A stretch of DNA of 64,000 nt from positions 23,467,300 through 23,531,299 of the forward strand of contig CM057231.1 in NCBI GenBank assembly GCA_029891385.1, read 5' to 3'. Shown piece after piece: positions 21,257 to 32,929 of this stretch. The translations under genes were made by a program, and so were the position numbers. Within the stretch, counting starts at the first letter, position 1, and each line of letters begins with the position of its first letter. The stretch is from Erythroxylum novogranatense (lineage: Eukaryota > Streptophyta > Magnoliopsida > Malpighiales > Erythroxylaceae). Under the pieces are notes generated by a model that had not been told where the DNA came from, searched no databases, and saw only the letters and a program-made list of their open reading frames with translations.

Positions 21257-24200
21257 TCTAAGAGGGTCAAAAACTTAGTCATAGTTTCTGCCCATAATAA
21301 AAATTTTGACAGCATTTCCCCTAAATTTTCACTAGCCAAATTCTTCAACCTGCACAACACTTCACTAATCCACAATCTCAAATTCCCACATCCAAACACA
21401 ATACACAATACCTCATCTTTTTATCAAACATGTGCAAAACACAAGAAACCCAATTGTCTTTCATTTCATCAAATGCTCATAAATTCATTTATACTTTTCA
21501 TTCATTACAAAGAATCACGCCATAATTCCTCATTTAATTTCATTTTATAATTTCTAATTTTCAAGAAAAGTTCGGGGTCCAACATTCTCACATAAACCTC
21601 ATTTTTTAACACATAACATTACAAATTTTATTTGCTCTTGAACCAACAACATGGGTCTCATTCGCGAAGGCATAACTTTTTATACATAGGTCCAATGTTT
21701 TTCAAACTTTCCAGACCTCTAGTTAACATATAAATTCACATTTCTTCTTTTATGACCATGTTCTAAGTCGGTCATTAAGGGAATCCAAATCTCCCATTTA
21801 CAATCAGCCTTAACAATCAATCATGAGTTGGACCCTTCCTGTCTCAAAACTTTATAACTCATTCATTTCTAATCCAATTAAGGTGATTCAAAAATTCATT
21901 TTCAATAGAATCATACGGCTATCATATGTCCAAAGACGGCTAAAAAATGATGTAAATTGGATTTTATTGTGATTTTTGCAAACCTGTTCTGTTTCTGTTC
22001 ATTTCTGTGTCACTAATGTTAACAACACCCTTTACTTATTTGGCCATTTATAACAGAATACTCATCCAATTAAAACTTCCTTTATACAAAACTTAGTTGA
22101 CACATTTTTTAGCATTTCTTAAGAAGAACTCATCATCAAATTCTAACTCTATGGTCTTCAAACAATTAACTTTCAGTTCTCGGTTCAATCCCGCTAGTAT
22201 TTTGAACCAGTGTCAATTAGGGGCCTCTTACCTTAGTTTGGCTCAACCTAAAATAGTGAAAAAAACTCAGGAAGATAATAGACATCTGGATCTACAACTT
22301 CTATGTTTTACGTTTCTCCAGATTCACACGTTAAATAGCTCAAAATAAATGTACAAAGAGAGCCACGAATTTGTCTCCATGACAACTTAACCTGCAAAAC
22401 CCTAGCTTTTGATTTAACCCCCCAAATCACCATAAAAATGAAATTTCTTCATGCTAAAGAGTCATTAGACATGAAAGAACATAAACCCTTCATCCAAAAC
22501 ATAGAACCCATACATTCCATCAAATGGGTTTCACAAAAGAACATAAAAACTAAGCTTTAATTCATAGATCTAAGCATTGGAATGGAGGCTTACCTTTTTA
22601 TGCTACCCAAATGCCTTGGTTCACCTTCCAAATCTTGTTACAAGGATTGAAAAAGCTTGGAGGGAGCTTCCATGGAGGTGTCGTGAGTGTAGGAGAGGAA
22701 GAAGACAAAGTGTTTTGTCTTATTCTCCAACTTAGCTTCTTATATACTCCTCATGTCCACTTATTTACAAAATTGTCACTCTTGTACTGATTTTTAAACA
22801 TCTACCTGAACAATTTCCTGTGACCACCGAAAAAAATGTCATACATCATTAATTTGATGTCACTAAAAATTATTATTCACTGTCCTGGTTTTAATGACAT
22901 CAGTCTCAAATACCGATTTATTTCGATGTACCGGGTAAACTAGATATCGGGTATTACATTTGATAGATTTAATTTTGAAACTATACTTAGGTCAAGGTTA
23001 GTAACATTTGTTGAATTGGTAAGTGAAAATTAAAGTGTTAATATAATACGGATGTTCAAGGACGTTTTTGGGAGATCATTTTAGCATAGAAGAACATAAG
23101 CTTATAATTAAGGGTAAGATAGACTTTTTGGGCTTATTAAGGGTAGGAATGTGTTGTTTTGTTTATAAAGAGGAGAAAAATGTGAATTGAAGAGGGGGAG
23201 GAGTGAGAAAATGAAATTAAGAGAGAGAGGAGAGGAGAAGGGTTTCGGTGAGAGAAGGAAAGAAGAGAAATCAAATTTGTTAAGGGAACCAAGGAAATCC
23301 TAACCAAGAGCAAGCGGAAAGGCAAGCTTGACTTGGTTTTTGAGAGCTATTTAGGTCGGTAATATATTTATAATTATTGTGTGATAGGGAAAATTCTTGT
23401 CTATGTGTTAAATTGTTCGAAATTGACTTCAAGAAAATACATGTTGATTTTTTTAATTTTGTCATACTATGGAAGAAGTATGATTTGTGATATAAATAAA
23501 TTACGTTTGATCAATGTCATACCTTGATATTTTTCATGGAATTTTGTATAAATGAAACGTATGAAAGCATTTGATAAAATGATTTGAACAAGTTAATGTG
23601 CTTCCATTTGGGCGAGAGTGGAACCATTCTATTCGTCACGTGCACGTTGACAAGAGCCTTCTCCCAGCTGCCCGCTTGTGGCATATGAGCTCCAAAAAAT
23701 GGACTCATTCTTTTCATGGGGTAAACTTCAGTTTCCTCATTCTGTTTCATGGAACCCTCGAGCCATTTGTTGTGAATTGCATTTTAAATTGTCAACTATG
23801 AAGCATATTGAGTGTTATGTGTTATAAGCTAAATTTGATAAATGTTTATATTGTTTGAATGAAATATAAATGCTAGAATTTTTAGATATATATATATACA
23901 TATGCTTGACTTTGATCGATTGCCAATGGCTATGAATATATTAGCCACTGAGTTGTGTAGCTCACCCCACTACTCCCTCCTCAGGTGCAGAACAAGAAGG
24001 TTAGCAATCCTTGCAAGGCATCGGAAGCTGCAAGATATTAGAAATTTTTGTAATTAAATTAGCTCAATCACTTTTGGACAACTTCATAGCATGTTAAAAA
24101 CATTGAGCATCTTATACGTTGTATTTTGTGTCAAGCCTTTGTTTATAATGTTAATAATGTAATTAAAGTTATGTATGAGCTTTTGGTTGTTTTGGGTAAA

Positions 24201-24469
24201 AAAAGTTAGAATTGAAATTTCCACAGGTGTATATGCATGTTTCTTTTATAGTAATTCATTTCAAATCCAAGTCTTTTCAAGGTGTAGAAATCGTGTTCCA
24301 TCTTCGGGGTAAATATGGGCTCAATTGAGGAAACATTTGTTAAAGTTGTCTACTGCAAAGTTATAGCTTATCCTTCTAGCTTTCAAATGATATATAGCAC
24401 GAAATTTTTGGATTTCTAAGTTGAAAGTTAGGGTCCTTGTAAACAAAGAAGTATCTTCTATCTTTTGCT

Positions 24470-25365
24470 ATCTTCTTCCTTTTGCTTCTTCTGTGATGAT
24501 GTCATCTTCTTCTGTGTTTCTTCTATGATGACGTCATCTTCTTCTGTGTTTTGCTTTGTCTGTGTTTCACTTCTTCTGCCTTTTGCTTTTTCTGTGATGA
24601 CATCATCTTCTTCTGTGTTTCTTCTATGATGATGTCATCTTCTTCTGTGTTTTGCTCCATCTATGTTTTACTCATCTATGTTTTGCTTCTTCTGTCTTTT
24701 GCTTCTTCTGCCTTTTGCTTTGTCTGTGTTTTGTTTCTTTTTTTTTTTGCTTTTTTTGTCTTTTGCTTCTTCTGCTTTTCGCTTCTTTTGTCTTTTGCTT
24801 CTTCGGCCTTTTACTTTGTTTGTGTTTTGCTTCTTTTCTCTTTTTGCTTCTTTTGTCTTTTGCTTCTTTTGCCTCTCGCTTCTTCTGTCTTTTGCTTCTT
24901 TTGCCATTTTGTTTCTTTTGTCTTTTGTTTCTTCTACCTTTCGCTTTTGTTGCCTTTTGCTTCTTTGTCTTTTGCTTCTTCTGTCTTTTTTTTCTGTGTT
25001 TTACTAACGCGTCTTCTTCTGTGTTTTGCTGATACATCTTCTTCTGTATTTTGCTGATGTGACTTCTTCTTTGCTCCTCCTGCTTTTCGTTTCTTCTGTG
25101 TTTTACAATCTTCTGCATTTTGATCCTTCTGTTATTCATTTCTTCAGTGATTTGCTATCTTCTACCTTTTGCTTCTTCTGTCTTTCGTTTCTTCTGTGTT
25201 TTGCGATCTTCTGCATTTTGCTTCTTCTACTTTTCGTTTCTTCTATGTTTTGCTATCTTCTGCCTTTTGTTTCTTCTGTCTTCCATTTCTTCTGTGTTTT
25301 GCTATCTTCTGTCTTTTCGCTTCTTTTGTCTTTTCGTTTCTTCTGTAACTATCTTCTGTTCCATT
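24470..25365 (+). repeat. C/T-rich degenerate tandem repeat (TTTTGCTTCTTCTG type)
   Basis: About 0.9 kb consists of variants of TTTTGCTTCTTCTGTC repeated with a period of 14-19 bp. At its head are TGATGTCA/TGACGTCA sites (24497, 24539, 24598, 24630). A shorter relative is in LTR E1 at 44810-44960. It opens spurious frames on both strands. Confidence 0.85.
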
Positions 25366-25372
25366 TTGACCC

Positions 25373-25786
25373 TTCAGAAGATAGAATCCGTCTTCAAGAT
25401 CTTCATAAAAGTTGTAGACCTTAAAGTATTCTTTCAAACCATCCAAAGAATACATTAATCCGAGTTCTCTAGGGGAAGTTTTGCTAAATGTCCCGAAATA
25501 GGCATAGTATAGTTGGGGACGAGTATTGCTTCTGAGTTTGATTCCGAATGCTGGACTTCAGAGGCGAGGTCCAGCATTGTTTTTCAGAAGATAGAATCCG
25601 TCTTCGAGGTCTTCATGAAAGTTGTAGACCTTAAATTCCTCTTTCAAACCATCTAAAGAACACATTAATCCGAGTTCTCTAGGGGAAGTTTTGGTAAATG
25701 TCCCGAAATAGGCATAGTATAGTCGAGGGCAAGTACTGCTTCTGAGTTTGATTCCGAATGCTGGGCTTCGGAACCGGGGTCCATCA
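25373..25786 (+). repeat. Tandem duplication of a 210-bp LTR-end unit
   Basis: 25373-25582 and 25583-25786 are two direct copies starting TTCAGAAGATAGAATCCG. Each ends with an inverted pair TGCTGG(A/G)C...GGTCCA(G/T)CA, like the two ends of the LTR itself, so the LTR terminus appears doubled. Confidence 0.85.
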
Positions 25787-25796
25787 ATAAATATTG

Positions 25797-26375
25797 TAGA
25801 TCTCTCTTATTGGAAAAAGCAACCAGAACCAATGGTACTTGAACAGTGAATGCTCACGACACATGACAGGAAAAAGATCTATATTCCTAGACCTCCAAAA
25901 TAAGAAAGTAGGAACAGTAACTTTTGGAGACAACCAGCAAGGCAAAAATAATTGGAATAGAAAAAATTGTTATAGATTTGTGTCTGTTGATAATGTTTTG
26001 CTAGTTGAAGGATTAAACCATAATCTAATTAGTGTAAGTCAATTATGTGATTTTGGTTTTGAAGTATCCTTTAATCAAAATTCTTGTGTAGTCAAAAATA
26101 AGGACGGTTCTGTGTTCTTTTTTGCCAAGAGACAAAACAATCTTTATAAGATTGATTTAGATGTTTGGAAAAGTCAAAATATTTCATGTTTTATATCAAC
26201 AGATGAAGAAAAACTGATTTGGCATAAAAAGCTAGGTCATGTTAGTTTTAAACATATTTCCAAGTTGGTTAGACATGATTTGGTAAGAGGTTTACCAAAA
26301 ATAAGCTTTAACAAAGATTTCTTTTGTGAGAGTTTTCAAAAAGGAAAAAAAAATAAAAACATCTTTTTCTTCTAA
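25797..26375 (+). pseudogene. Sirevirus-like copia F: protease end and GAG-pre-integrase
   Basis: The frame through 25839 reads, just before that point, KSNQNQWYLNSECSRHMTG. The usual copia protease signature has Asp-Ser-Gly where this has Asn-Ser-Glu, so the catalytic Asp is lost by point change. Downstream are LVEGLNHNLISVSQLCDFGF and LIWHKKLGHVSFKHISKL, the GAG-pre-integrase. The 5' part of F (gag, 5' LTR) is missing because the 3' LTR of A abuts at 25786. Confidence 0.92.
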
Positions 26376-27002
26376 AATTGTTGTAACCTTATCCAGACCT
26401 CTGGAGTTGTTACATATAGATTTGTTTAGTCCAACTAGAACTTTAAGTCTTGGCGGAAAGAAGTATGGTCTTGTAATTGTTGATGACTTCACTAGATTTT
26501 GTTGGGTATTGTTTTTATCACAAAAAGATGAATCTCTTAAGTGCTTTAAAGTTCTTTCCAAAAAGTTACAAAATGAAAAAGGAACTTCTATTGCTGGAAT
26601 TAGGAGTGATCATGGTGGAGAATTTAAAAATGAAACATTCAGAATATTTTGTGAAGAGCATGGATTTTTTTTCATAATTTCTATACTCCTAGAACTCCAC
26701 AAAAAAATGGAGTTGTAGAAAGAAAGAATAAGACGATTCAAGAAATGGCAAAGACTATGGTATGTGAAATGAATCTTCCTAAGTATTTCTGGAAAGAAGC
26801 TGTGAATACAACTTGTTATATTCAAAATAGAATATTTCTATGACCTATGTTAAATAAACCTCCATATGAGTTATGGAAGGAAAGAAAGCCAAATATTTCT
26901 TACTTCCATCCTTTTGATTACAAATGCACTATATTGAATACAAAAGAAAAATAGGATAAATTTGATTCTAAGATCAATTTAGGAATTTTTCTTAGATATT
27001 CA
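26376..27002 (+). pseudogene. Integrase of copia F
   Basis: 26326-26718 carries LELLHIDLFSPTRTLSLGGKKYGLVIVDDFTRF (first Asp) and IRSDHGGEFKNETF (second Asp). A one-base change near 26680 moves the Glu-bearing segment (QKNGVVERKN) to another frame. Stops occur near 26841 and 26952. After this, LNKPPYELWKERKPNISYFHPFDYKC and the SSKAYRVYN segment at 27000 give the C-terminal part typical of SIRE-type elements. Confidence 0.93.
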
Positions 27003-28100
27003 ATGTCTTCTAAAGCTTATAGAGTTTATAATCTTCTCTCTAAATCTATTGAAGAATCTGTGCATGTTAGATTTGATGATGATTCTCATCCAGATAGAAA
27101 AGATGATTCTGATGATGAAACTCTATCTGATCGTTTAGTTGATAAACTAGATTTGTCTCCTCTAGTTGATCCCCCTGATAAGATAGAAGTCCTTCCTAAA
27201 AACATTATTCTTAGGAAAGACTGGAAGTATAAATCTTCTCATCCAGAAAATCTAATTGTAGGCAAAATTTCAGAAGGAGTGAGAACTAGATCTAAATTCA
27301 AAAGAGCGACAAATGTAGCTTTTGTTTCTGAGTTAGAAACTACGAAAATTGATGAGGCTCTTCAAGATGAAGCTTGGATTTTAGCCATGCAAGAGGAGTT
27401 AAATCAATTTATTAGAAACAAAGTTGGGTCCTTGGTTCCTAGACCATCAAATAAGTCTATCATAGGAACCAAATGGGTATTTAAAAATAAACTAGATGAA
27501 TCAGGCCAAGTAAACCATAACAAAGCTAGATTAGTAACTCAAGGCTATAATCAACAAGAAGGAATAGACTATAATAAAACCTATGGTCTTGTAGCTAGAT
27601 TAGAAGCTATTATGATTTTACTTGCATATGATGTTTGTCACAATATAAAACTATTTCAAATAGATGTGAAAAGTACCTTTTTGAATGATTTTATAGATGA
27701 AGAAGTTTATGTAAGGAAACCTCCTGGTTTCGAAGATGTTGATAAACCAGATTATGTCTATAGACTTCATAAAGCTTTGTAGGGATTAAAACAAGCACCT
27801 CATGCTTGGTATGATCGTCTAAGTTCATTTTTGATAGAAAATGACTTTATTAGAGGACAGGTAGATAAGACTTTGTTTAGAAAGTGTATCAAAAATGATT
27901 TCATTATAGTACAGATATATGTTGATGATATTATTTTTAGTGCAACTTCTAAGAAGCTTTGTTCCAGTTTTGAAAAGCTCATGAAAATTGAATTTGAAAT
28001 GAGTATAATGGGTGAATTGAAATTCTTTCTTGGTTTACAAATTAAGCAAACCGAAGAAAAGATTTTTATTCATCAACAGAAATATATTAAAGAATTGTTA
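27003..28100 (+). pseudogene. Reverse transcriptase of copia F
   Basis: 27003-27782 starts with the acidic linker (VRFDDDSHPDRKDDSDDE) and enters RVT_2 with DEAWILAMQEELNQF, IGTKWVFKNKLDESG, KARLVTQGYNQQEGIDY and LFQIDVKSTFLN. A TAG at 27780-27782 falls directly before GLKQAPHAWYD. 27831 onwards has YVDDIIFSAT with the catalytic Asp pair intact and GELKFFLGLQIKQ. Apart from that stop the domain is one long frame. Confidence 0.95.
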
Positions 28101-28829
28101 GTCAAATATAAAATGGAGAAAGTTAAACCTATAGCAACTCCTATGCATTCGTCAATTCTCTTATCTAAGGATGAAGCAGGTAAGAAGGTTGATCAAACCC
28201 TTTTTAGAGGTATTATTGGTTCTTTACTTTACCTAATTGCAAGCAGACCTGATATATTGTATAGTGTTTGTTTGTGTGCAAGATTTCAAGCAGATCCTAG
28301 AGAATCTCATTATATTGTTTTGAAAAGAATATTGAGATACTTGGTAGGTTCTACTGATCTTTGTTTAATAAAGGTAAAGATTTCAGGTTAATTGGCTACT
28401 GTGATGCTGATTATGCTGGAGGTTGTCACTTTCTTGGTCATAATCTAATTTCATGGTCAAGCAAGAGGCAAAGTTTAATTGCTCTATCTATGGTAGAAGC
28501 TGAATATATGTCGGTCGTAAGTTGTTGTTCACAGGCGTTATGGATTAAGTATCAGTTGGAAGATTACTCCATACAAGAAGATCAAATTCCAATCTTTTGT
28601 GACAACACAAATGCTATCAATCTATCAAAGAATCCAATACAACACTCAAAGGCAAAACATATCGAAGTTAGACATCATTTTATATGAGACTATATACAGA
28701 GAGGAACCATCAGTCTACAATTTTTTGAGACGAATTAACAATAAGTAGATATCTTCACTAAACCCTTGTGTGAAGATAGGTTCAAGGAATTCAGACGAAA
28801 CTTAAATATGGTGATGCTAAATGACCATT
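28101..28829 (+). pseudogene. RNase H and pol C-terminus of copia F (cut by B)
   Basis: ASRPDILYSVCLCARFQADPRESH, KRILRYLVGSTDLCL, then after a frame change at about 28370 YCDADYAGG, ISWSSKRQSLIALSMVEAEYMSV and the tail KHIEVRHHFI make up the copia RNase H region. A stop at 28685-28687 is followed by the terminal IFTKPLCEDRF segment in another frame. Element B inserts at 28830. The frame is picked up again at 38463 and reaches TAA at 38477-38479, so the break at B is clean. Confidence 0.93.
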
Positions 28830-30307
28830 TGATCGGCGGTTTATCGTTCAATATTAAAATTGATCCCTGGAAACCGGTCAAATTAAATTTATACCAAGGA
28901 TTGCAATACAGGATGCAACCTCGGGTCGACTCTCAAGGAACCAATGCATCAATTGATCTTAGACTAGCCTAATGTTTGAATGATGCATGCAATTAAAGCA
29001 ATAGAAGGGGTTTTGATTTGATTAATTAGAAATTAAACTAAGCCAAAATAAGAATAAATGTTTTAGAATTTTTAGAAAACTAAATGATTGAAATTAAACA
29101 AGTTTGAAGTCAAATTACTAAAACTCTCCGAAAATGTAGCTCGGGTCATCATCGCTCAAATAATGTCAGTTTGAAATCCACTAAGTTTCAAAATAAAACC
29201 TTAACAACTCGTTAAGTCCAAGAATTAATTAATCAACTCGATTAATTACAACTTGTTAAAACCCTTAGTGTATGCATGGATTGATTAATGCACTAAATCA
29301 ACTAAATAATAACACAACCAATTCAATCAAACACAACTAGCGATTAAATTAGTTAATGCAATCATTTAACCGATATACATGAACTCCATGTATTTAAGCA
29401 CGATTCAACAATAGTCAATCCATAACACAAATCAAAGTCTAACATCCTACTAAACTATAAGAGATTCAATCGAAATATATTGCAAAATACCAACTCGGAT
29501 TGTGCAAATACATTATCAAATCCTAAACTAAGATTGATTACCCGTGTTTAGTTTCGAACTCCAACCCTCGCAACATTTCGTAAGACTATGAGCTTAGCCA
29601 CTCATGACTACTGCATTTACCCATCATTGTTGAAGTATCACCAAGACCATGCTCAGACGGCGAATGCGGAAGAGTAGAGATGAAGGAAATGACTGCGATG
29701 ATCGTCATCGTGACTAAACTCAAATCAAACATGTAATGAGAGACCGTTAGATCAAAAAAGTAAAATGTAAAAGAAGAAAACGAAGAAAACCGAGAAGACG
29801 AAGAGAAGAGAAAACGAAGAACTCTTTTGTAGGCGGCCCCTTTTTTTTTTTCATTTGCCCTAAATGGTAAGGTTTTATAGGAATCAAGGGCCGGGTCTGA
29901 ATAAAGGGATACTTTTGCCATTTTGGTCCGGTCACCCGACATTCGCGGCGAATGATGAGAAGTTCGCAAGGCGAATGAATTTGGTCACTGTCGCAAAGAA
30001 ATGAATTAAACACCATTAATTAGCCGCGAATGGAGAGTCTCGATTCGTCCCAAATAACTCAAGCGTGTTGACTTCTTAATTGTTGACTACTTTGGTCCTA
30101 CAAAATACAACCCATTTGCACTATCAATTGTCCCGAAGAAAGATTATGCGTAATTAATGACAAATGACAACAAAATATTGACAATATGCAATTTATCAAA
30201 ACTCAATGTACGGACCAAAATAAGCATGAAAATTATAGATCGTGAGTCAATGATGCATAATTACTAAAGAAAATGGGCCGATTTATAGTATAAATTTGGT
30301 CCAATCA
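28830..30307 (-). repeat. 3' LTR of B
   Basis: This 1478-bp direct repeat starts TGATCGGCGG and ends GGTCCAATCA (plus-strand reading). It has several CGCCGCGGCGAA-like partial palindromes near 29640-30030. It differs from its partner mainly by small changes at C/G-rich spots. Confidence 0.95.
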
Positions 30308-30325
30308 AATTCCCCACACTTAAAC
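30308..30325 (-). other. Polypurine tract of B
   Basis: The minus strand reads GTTTAAGTGTGGGGAATT next to the 3' LTR, the form known from Athila and Tat elements. Two more copies of its core lie inside the element (31478-31492 and 33741-33755). Confidence 0.9.
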
Positions 30326-31799
30326 CTTTGTACTCTCGAACAAAGCTTATAAGAGTCAAAAGGTACAAGAGTAAAAGAAAATTCTGCCTATGTTCAAACA
30401 ATAACCAAAATTGACTCAATCCACTTTATCGTAATTCAACGCAAAGAAATTGAAAGAGTGCTAATAAAACAAACATTGAAAGAATTTAAGCACATGAGAT
30501 TGAACAACGAGAGAATCACTCGGGATATGGTGTTTACGCCAACTCACTTGTATAGTAGGAATATTTTCTCTCAATCGCTTAGTACATCTCCTACCATAAG
30601 CTTGTATCAATTTTATTTCTCCACTACAAGGACTATCAATTTGAAAATCAAGAGGTCTTTCAGGTTGTAATGAGCGGAAGGCTAAATGAATGGATGAAGT
30701 GAAAGAAAGAAATAGTATGAGCATGCGCATGAAGTGAGGAATTGATGTCAACAACAAAACTAAAACTAGACACCGAGATAAATTGAATATACACACTTTT
30801 TTTTTTTGGCTATCTCATTTTGAGATGCTAATCCTTTGGGATACAACACATTAGTATCCCTTTTCGATACACAAGACTAACACTTTTTCCTTTTTCAAAT
30901 TTTTTTTTTTTACAAAACATAGACTATCGACATCATCTTAATATGTATGCAAATGCTCATAACAAAAGGCTCAAGGAGCTAGCAAGGAAAAAGTATTTAA
31001 GGGTTGGTGTTTGGGGAAAGGGTTGAAAGAAGGAACGCCTATCATATCAACAAAAATCTAGTCCATTAAGCTTTGAGTAAAAACCACACAAGTTCTAGAG
31101 AAGAATGGACTAAGTAGATGCACACACAAAAATATAGAAGAAAAATTTGGCTCGAATATCCTTCCAACAAGGTTTTGTCTCAATGATCAATCTCAAGTCT
31201 TAAAACTTAAATGCTACCTTGTTAGCATGCTCCCATTTACTTAGTTTTGAAAACTTCAAAAGTTAAAATTTTGTCGATCCAATTATCGTCAAGAATGGAG
31301 AGCATTTTACAAAACTCAAGTATCAAGTTGAAACTTATAAATGCTTTGCATGTAAGGCACAAAAGAACAAGTGCAGAAATTGTTTGATTTGGGGACCAAA
31401 TTTATCGCTAAAGCAAAGGCCACAAAATTATGCATAATGTTCTAAAGGTGTATAATGTAAAATATAAAAGGAATGGCTCCCCACACTTAAACATGGCATT
31501 GTCCACAATGGCAAAAATAGTAGGGCATGAGGAGACCATAAAAGCAGATAAAAGAAATGTGGATATATCCTTAAACTCAAAAAGTGTGGACGAAATGAAG
31601 AATCCAAAGAACTAACTAAAATTACAACGAAGAAAAGAAAATACAGGAAAACAATAACGACAAAAGAAAGGAAATAAACAATTTATACTATTCTCGCAGG
31701 ATCGATGAGCAGGCGGATCAGAGAGGCACTGCAGAAGAGTCAGGCGAGAGTCGAATAGGCAGCCCGAGGTGAGCCGCAATCATGGTCAAGATCGAGCGA
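30326..31799 (-). other. Non-coding 3' region of B
   Basis: About 1.5 kb of AT-rich sequence with oligo-A/T runs (for example near 30800 and 30900), no supportable gene on either strand, and one internal polypurine-like copy at 31478-31492. In Athila elements a long non-coding region before the 3' LTR is usual. Confidence 0.6.
31478..31492 (-). other. Internal polypurine-like copy 2 of B
   Basis: TCCCCACACTTAAAC on the plus strand is identical over 15 bases to the copy next to the 3' LTR (30311-30325). It lies directly downstream, in element sense, of the extra ORF. Confidence 0.75.
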
Positions 31800-32868
31800 G
31801 TGAACTCATGATCGTGATCATCTGGGCCTCGAAAGTAGATAGCCGGGCCTCAAGTCAAGGACGCCTTGGGCAGCAGAGCCACCTCGAAGGAGCAGTGGAG
31901 CGAAGGAGGGAAGACACGGTGTAGAGATAGGAGGCGGAGAGGAAACAGGAGGAAGGACGGAGGTGCGGAAGAGGGGCTGGAGGGGATGGAGGGGAGAGGG
32001 AGAAGAAGAGGAAGCTGGTTGGGGGGAGGTGGTGGTGGAATGGCACGTGGTCGCCCTAAACGGACATAGACAAATGGAGAGGCGGGGGGAAGGTGAGGTC
32101 CATTTGGATGTTCTGGGACTCGAAAGGCCCGGAATAAGTCGAAATGAGATGGGGAAAGAGGAGTTTATGTTTGGGGTTGGTGGCGAGGACACACCGCGGA
32201 GGGCGGAGGAAATGGCGAAGTTAGGTCGATTGTGGTGGCCATCATAAGGTGTATATGTATGGCACTGCTCCTTTGGGATGTTGGTGAGGTGGAGGTGGGT
32301 AAAATGTTGTTACATATAAAATGTAACCATGGGACGGGCTTGTGGAAGGAGATCGAACGCTGGATATAGCGCTGAGCCCCGGGGTTGAAGCCACCGAGTA
32401 CCCTCGAGGCGTAGAGTACGAATGACGCCGCCCTGTGGGTATGCAAATGATCGATTCAAAATAGGGACAACGAGGGACAACAGGAGGTGGTAGTGTTTCG
32501 GATTATGACAGATGTAAAAGCATCTGGAATAGAAACACCTCGGAAGTTAATTCCGTAGGTGTGAGATTGACGGGCATGGGTATAATACTGGCGCACAAAG
32601 GAAAGGTTGCCAGTGGTCCGAGGTTGGGCGAGGCCGGTCAACTCGAGTTGGAAGAGTTGACCTACAAAAGGGTTGGTAGCCGGAGTAAGAGGAAATGATT
32701 TTTCTTTTAGTAAAGTTTGGCTAGCAACTCGCGTGGCTAATCATATATACTCGTGGATCTGCTAGGTGAGAGGGAAACGAGAAGGTTGCGAGGAAGGAGA
32801 AAGGGTGTGATCGGAGGAAGAAGAGGATGACCGCCGCTCCGGTCGGTGGCTTGTTTCATTCTAGGCAT
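31800..32868 (-). pseudogene. Extra ORF of B: plant-transposon-protein-like domain
   Basis: A minus-strand ATG at 32868 opens a Pro/Ser-rich start (MPRMKQATDRSGGHP), broken by a stop near 32760. A shifted frame then reads NLSFVRQYYTHARQ followed by GVSIPDAFTSVII (32641-32456), and the next one GAQRYIQRSISFHKPVPWLHFICNNILPTS with HIHLMMA (32446-32165). This order resembles the so-called putative plant transposon protein domain found in Athila/Tat-related ORFs (LVREFYAN...VRGV, then W..F....I.P). The end is a Pro/Ser-rich low-complexity tail. The function is unknown; the family call is by remembered motif only. Three frames are needed. Confidence 0.6.
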
Positions 32869-32929
32869 GATCCGCATACACAAAAGTTAGAAATGCATAA
32901 TTTATCGACAAAATCATACGTAATCAAGT

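Larger units (their letters stand above)
18057..22958 (-). mobile_element. Solo LTR, family G, in the 3' LTR of A (TSD TTTGA)
   Basis: On the minus strand it starts TGTAATACCCGATATC at 22958 and ends GTCGGGTCA at 18057, 4902 bp long, with perfect 5-bp duplications TTTGA on both sides and no internal domain, hence a solo LTR. It has no supportable gene. Notable parts are two tandem SINE-like units (20908-21256), a TTCG-rich tract (about 19440-19720), two CCGGAC...GTCCG hairpins (near 20045 and 20128), a splice-donor-like GGTAAG (minus, about 22594), and two hairpin/AG modules (minus, 20497-20460 and 18520-18480). Parts are homologous, inverted, to LTR D. Confidence 0.9.
22964..25786 (+). mobile_element. 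3' LTR of A, remainder (LTR E-like), ending at 25786
   Basis: This continues the LTR begun at 17993 after the G insertion; without G the LTR is about 2.9 kb. It ends GGGGTCCATCA, roughly the inverse of its start TGTTGGACCC. 23280-24010 matches LTR E1 (45995-46240 and 57790-58310), including TCACGTGCACGT (23636-23647) and a hairpin/AG module (23950-23984). 24300-25370 matches E1 44440-44960 but lies after, not before, the other block, so the modules are in a different order. No gene is supported: the long Cys/Phe/Leu-rich frames between 24551 and 25424 come from the C/T-rich repeat. Sirevirus F follows directly. Confidence 0.78.

Noticed and set aside
24551..25458. Long Cys/Phe/Leu-rich frames and Lys-rich antisense frames
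   Set aside because: All six phases stay open because of the C/T-rich tandem repeat; no domain, and the same happens in the related repeat at 44790-45056.
31818..32247. Arg/Gly-rich plus-strand frames opposite the extra ORF of B
   Set aside because: Shadows of a Pro/Ser-rich minus-strand tail; no motif.
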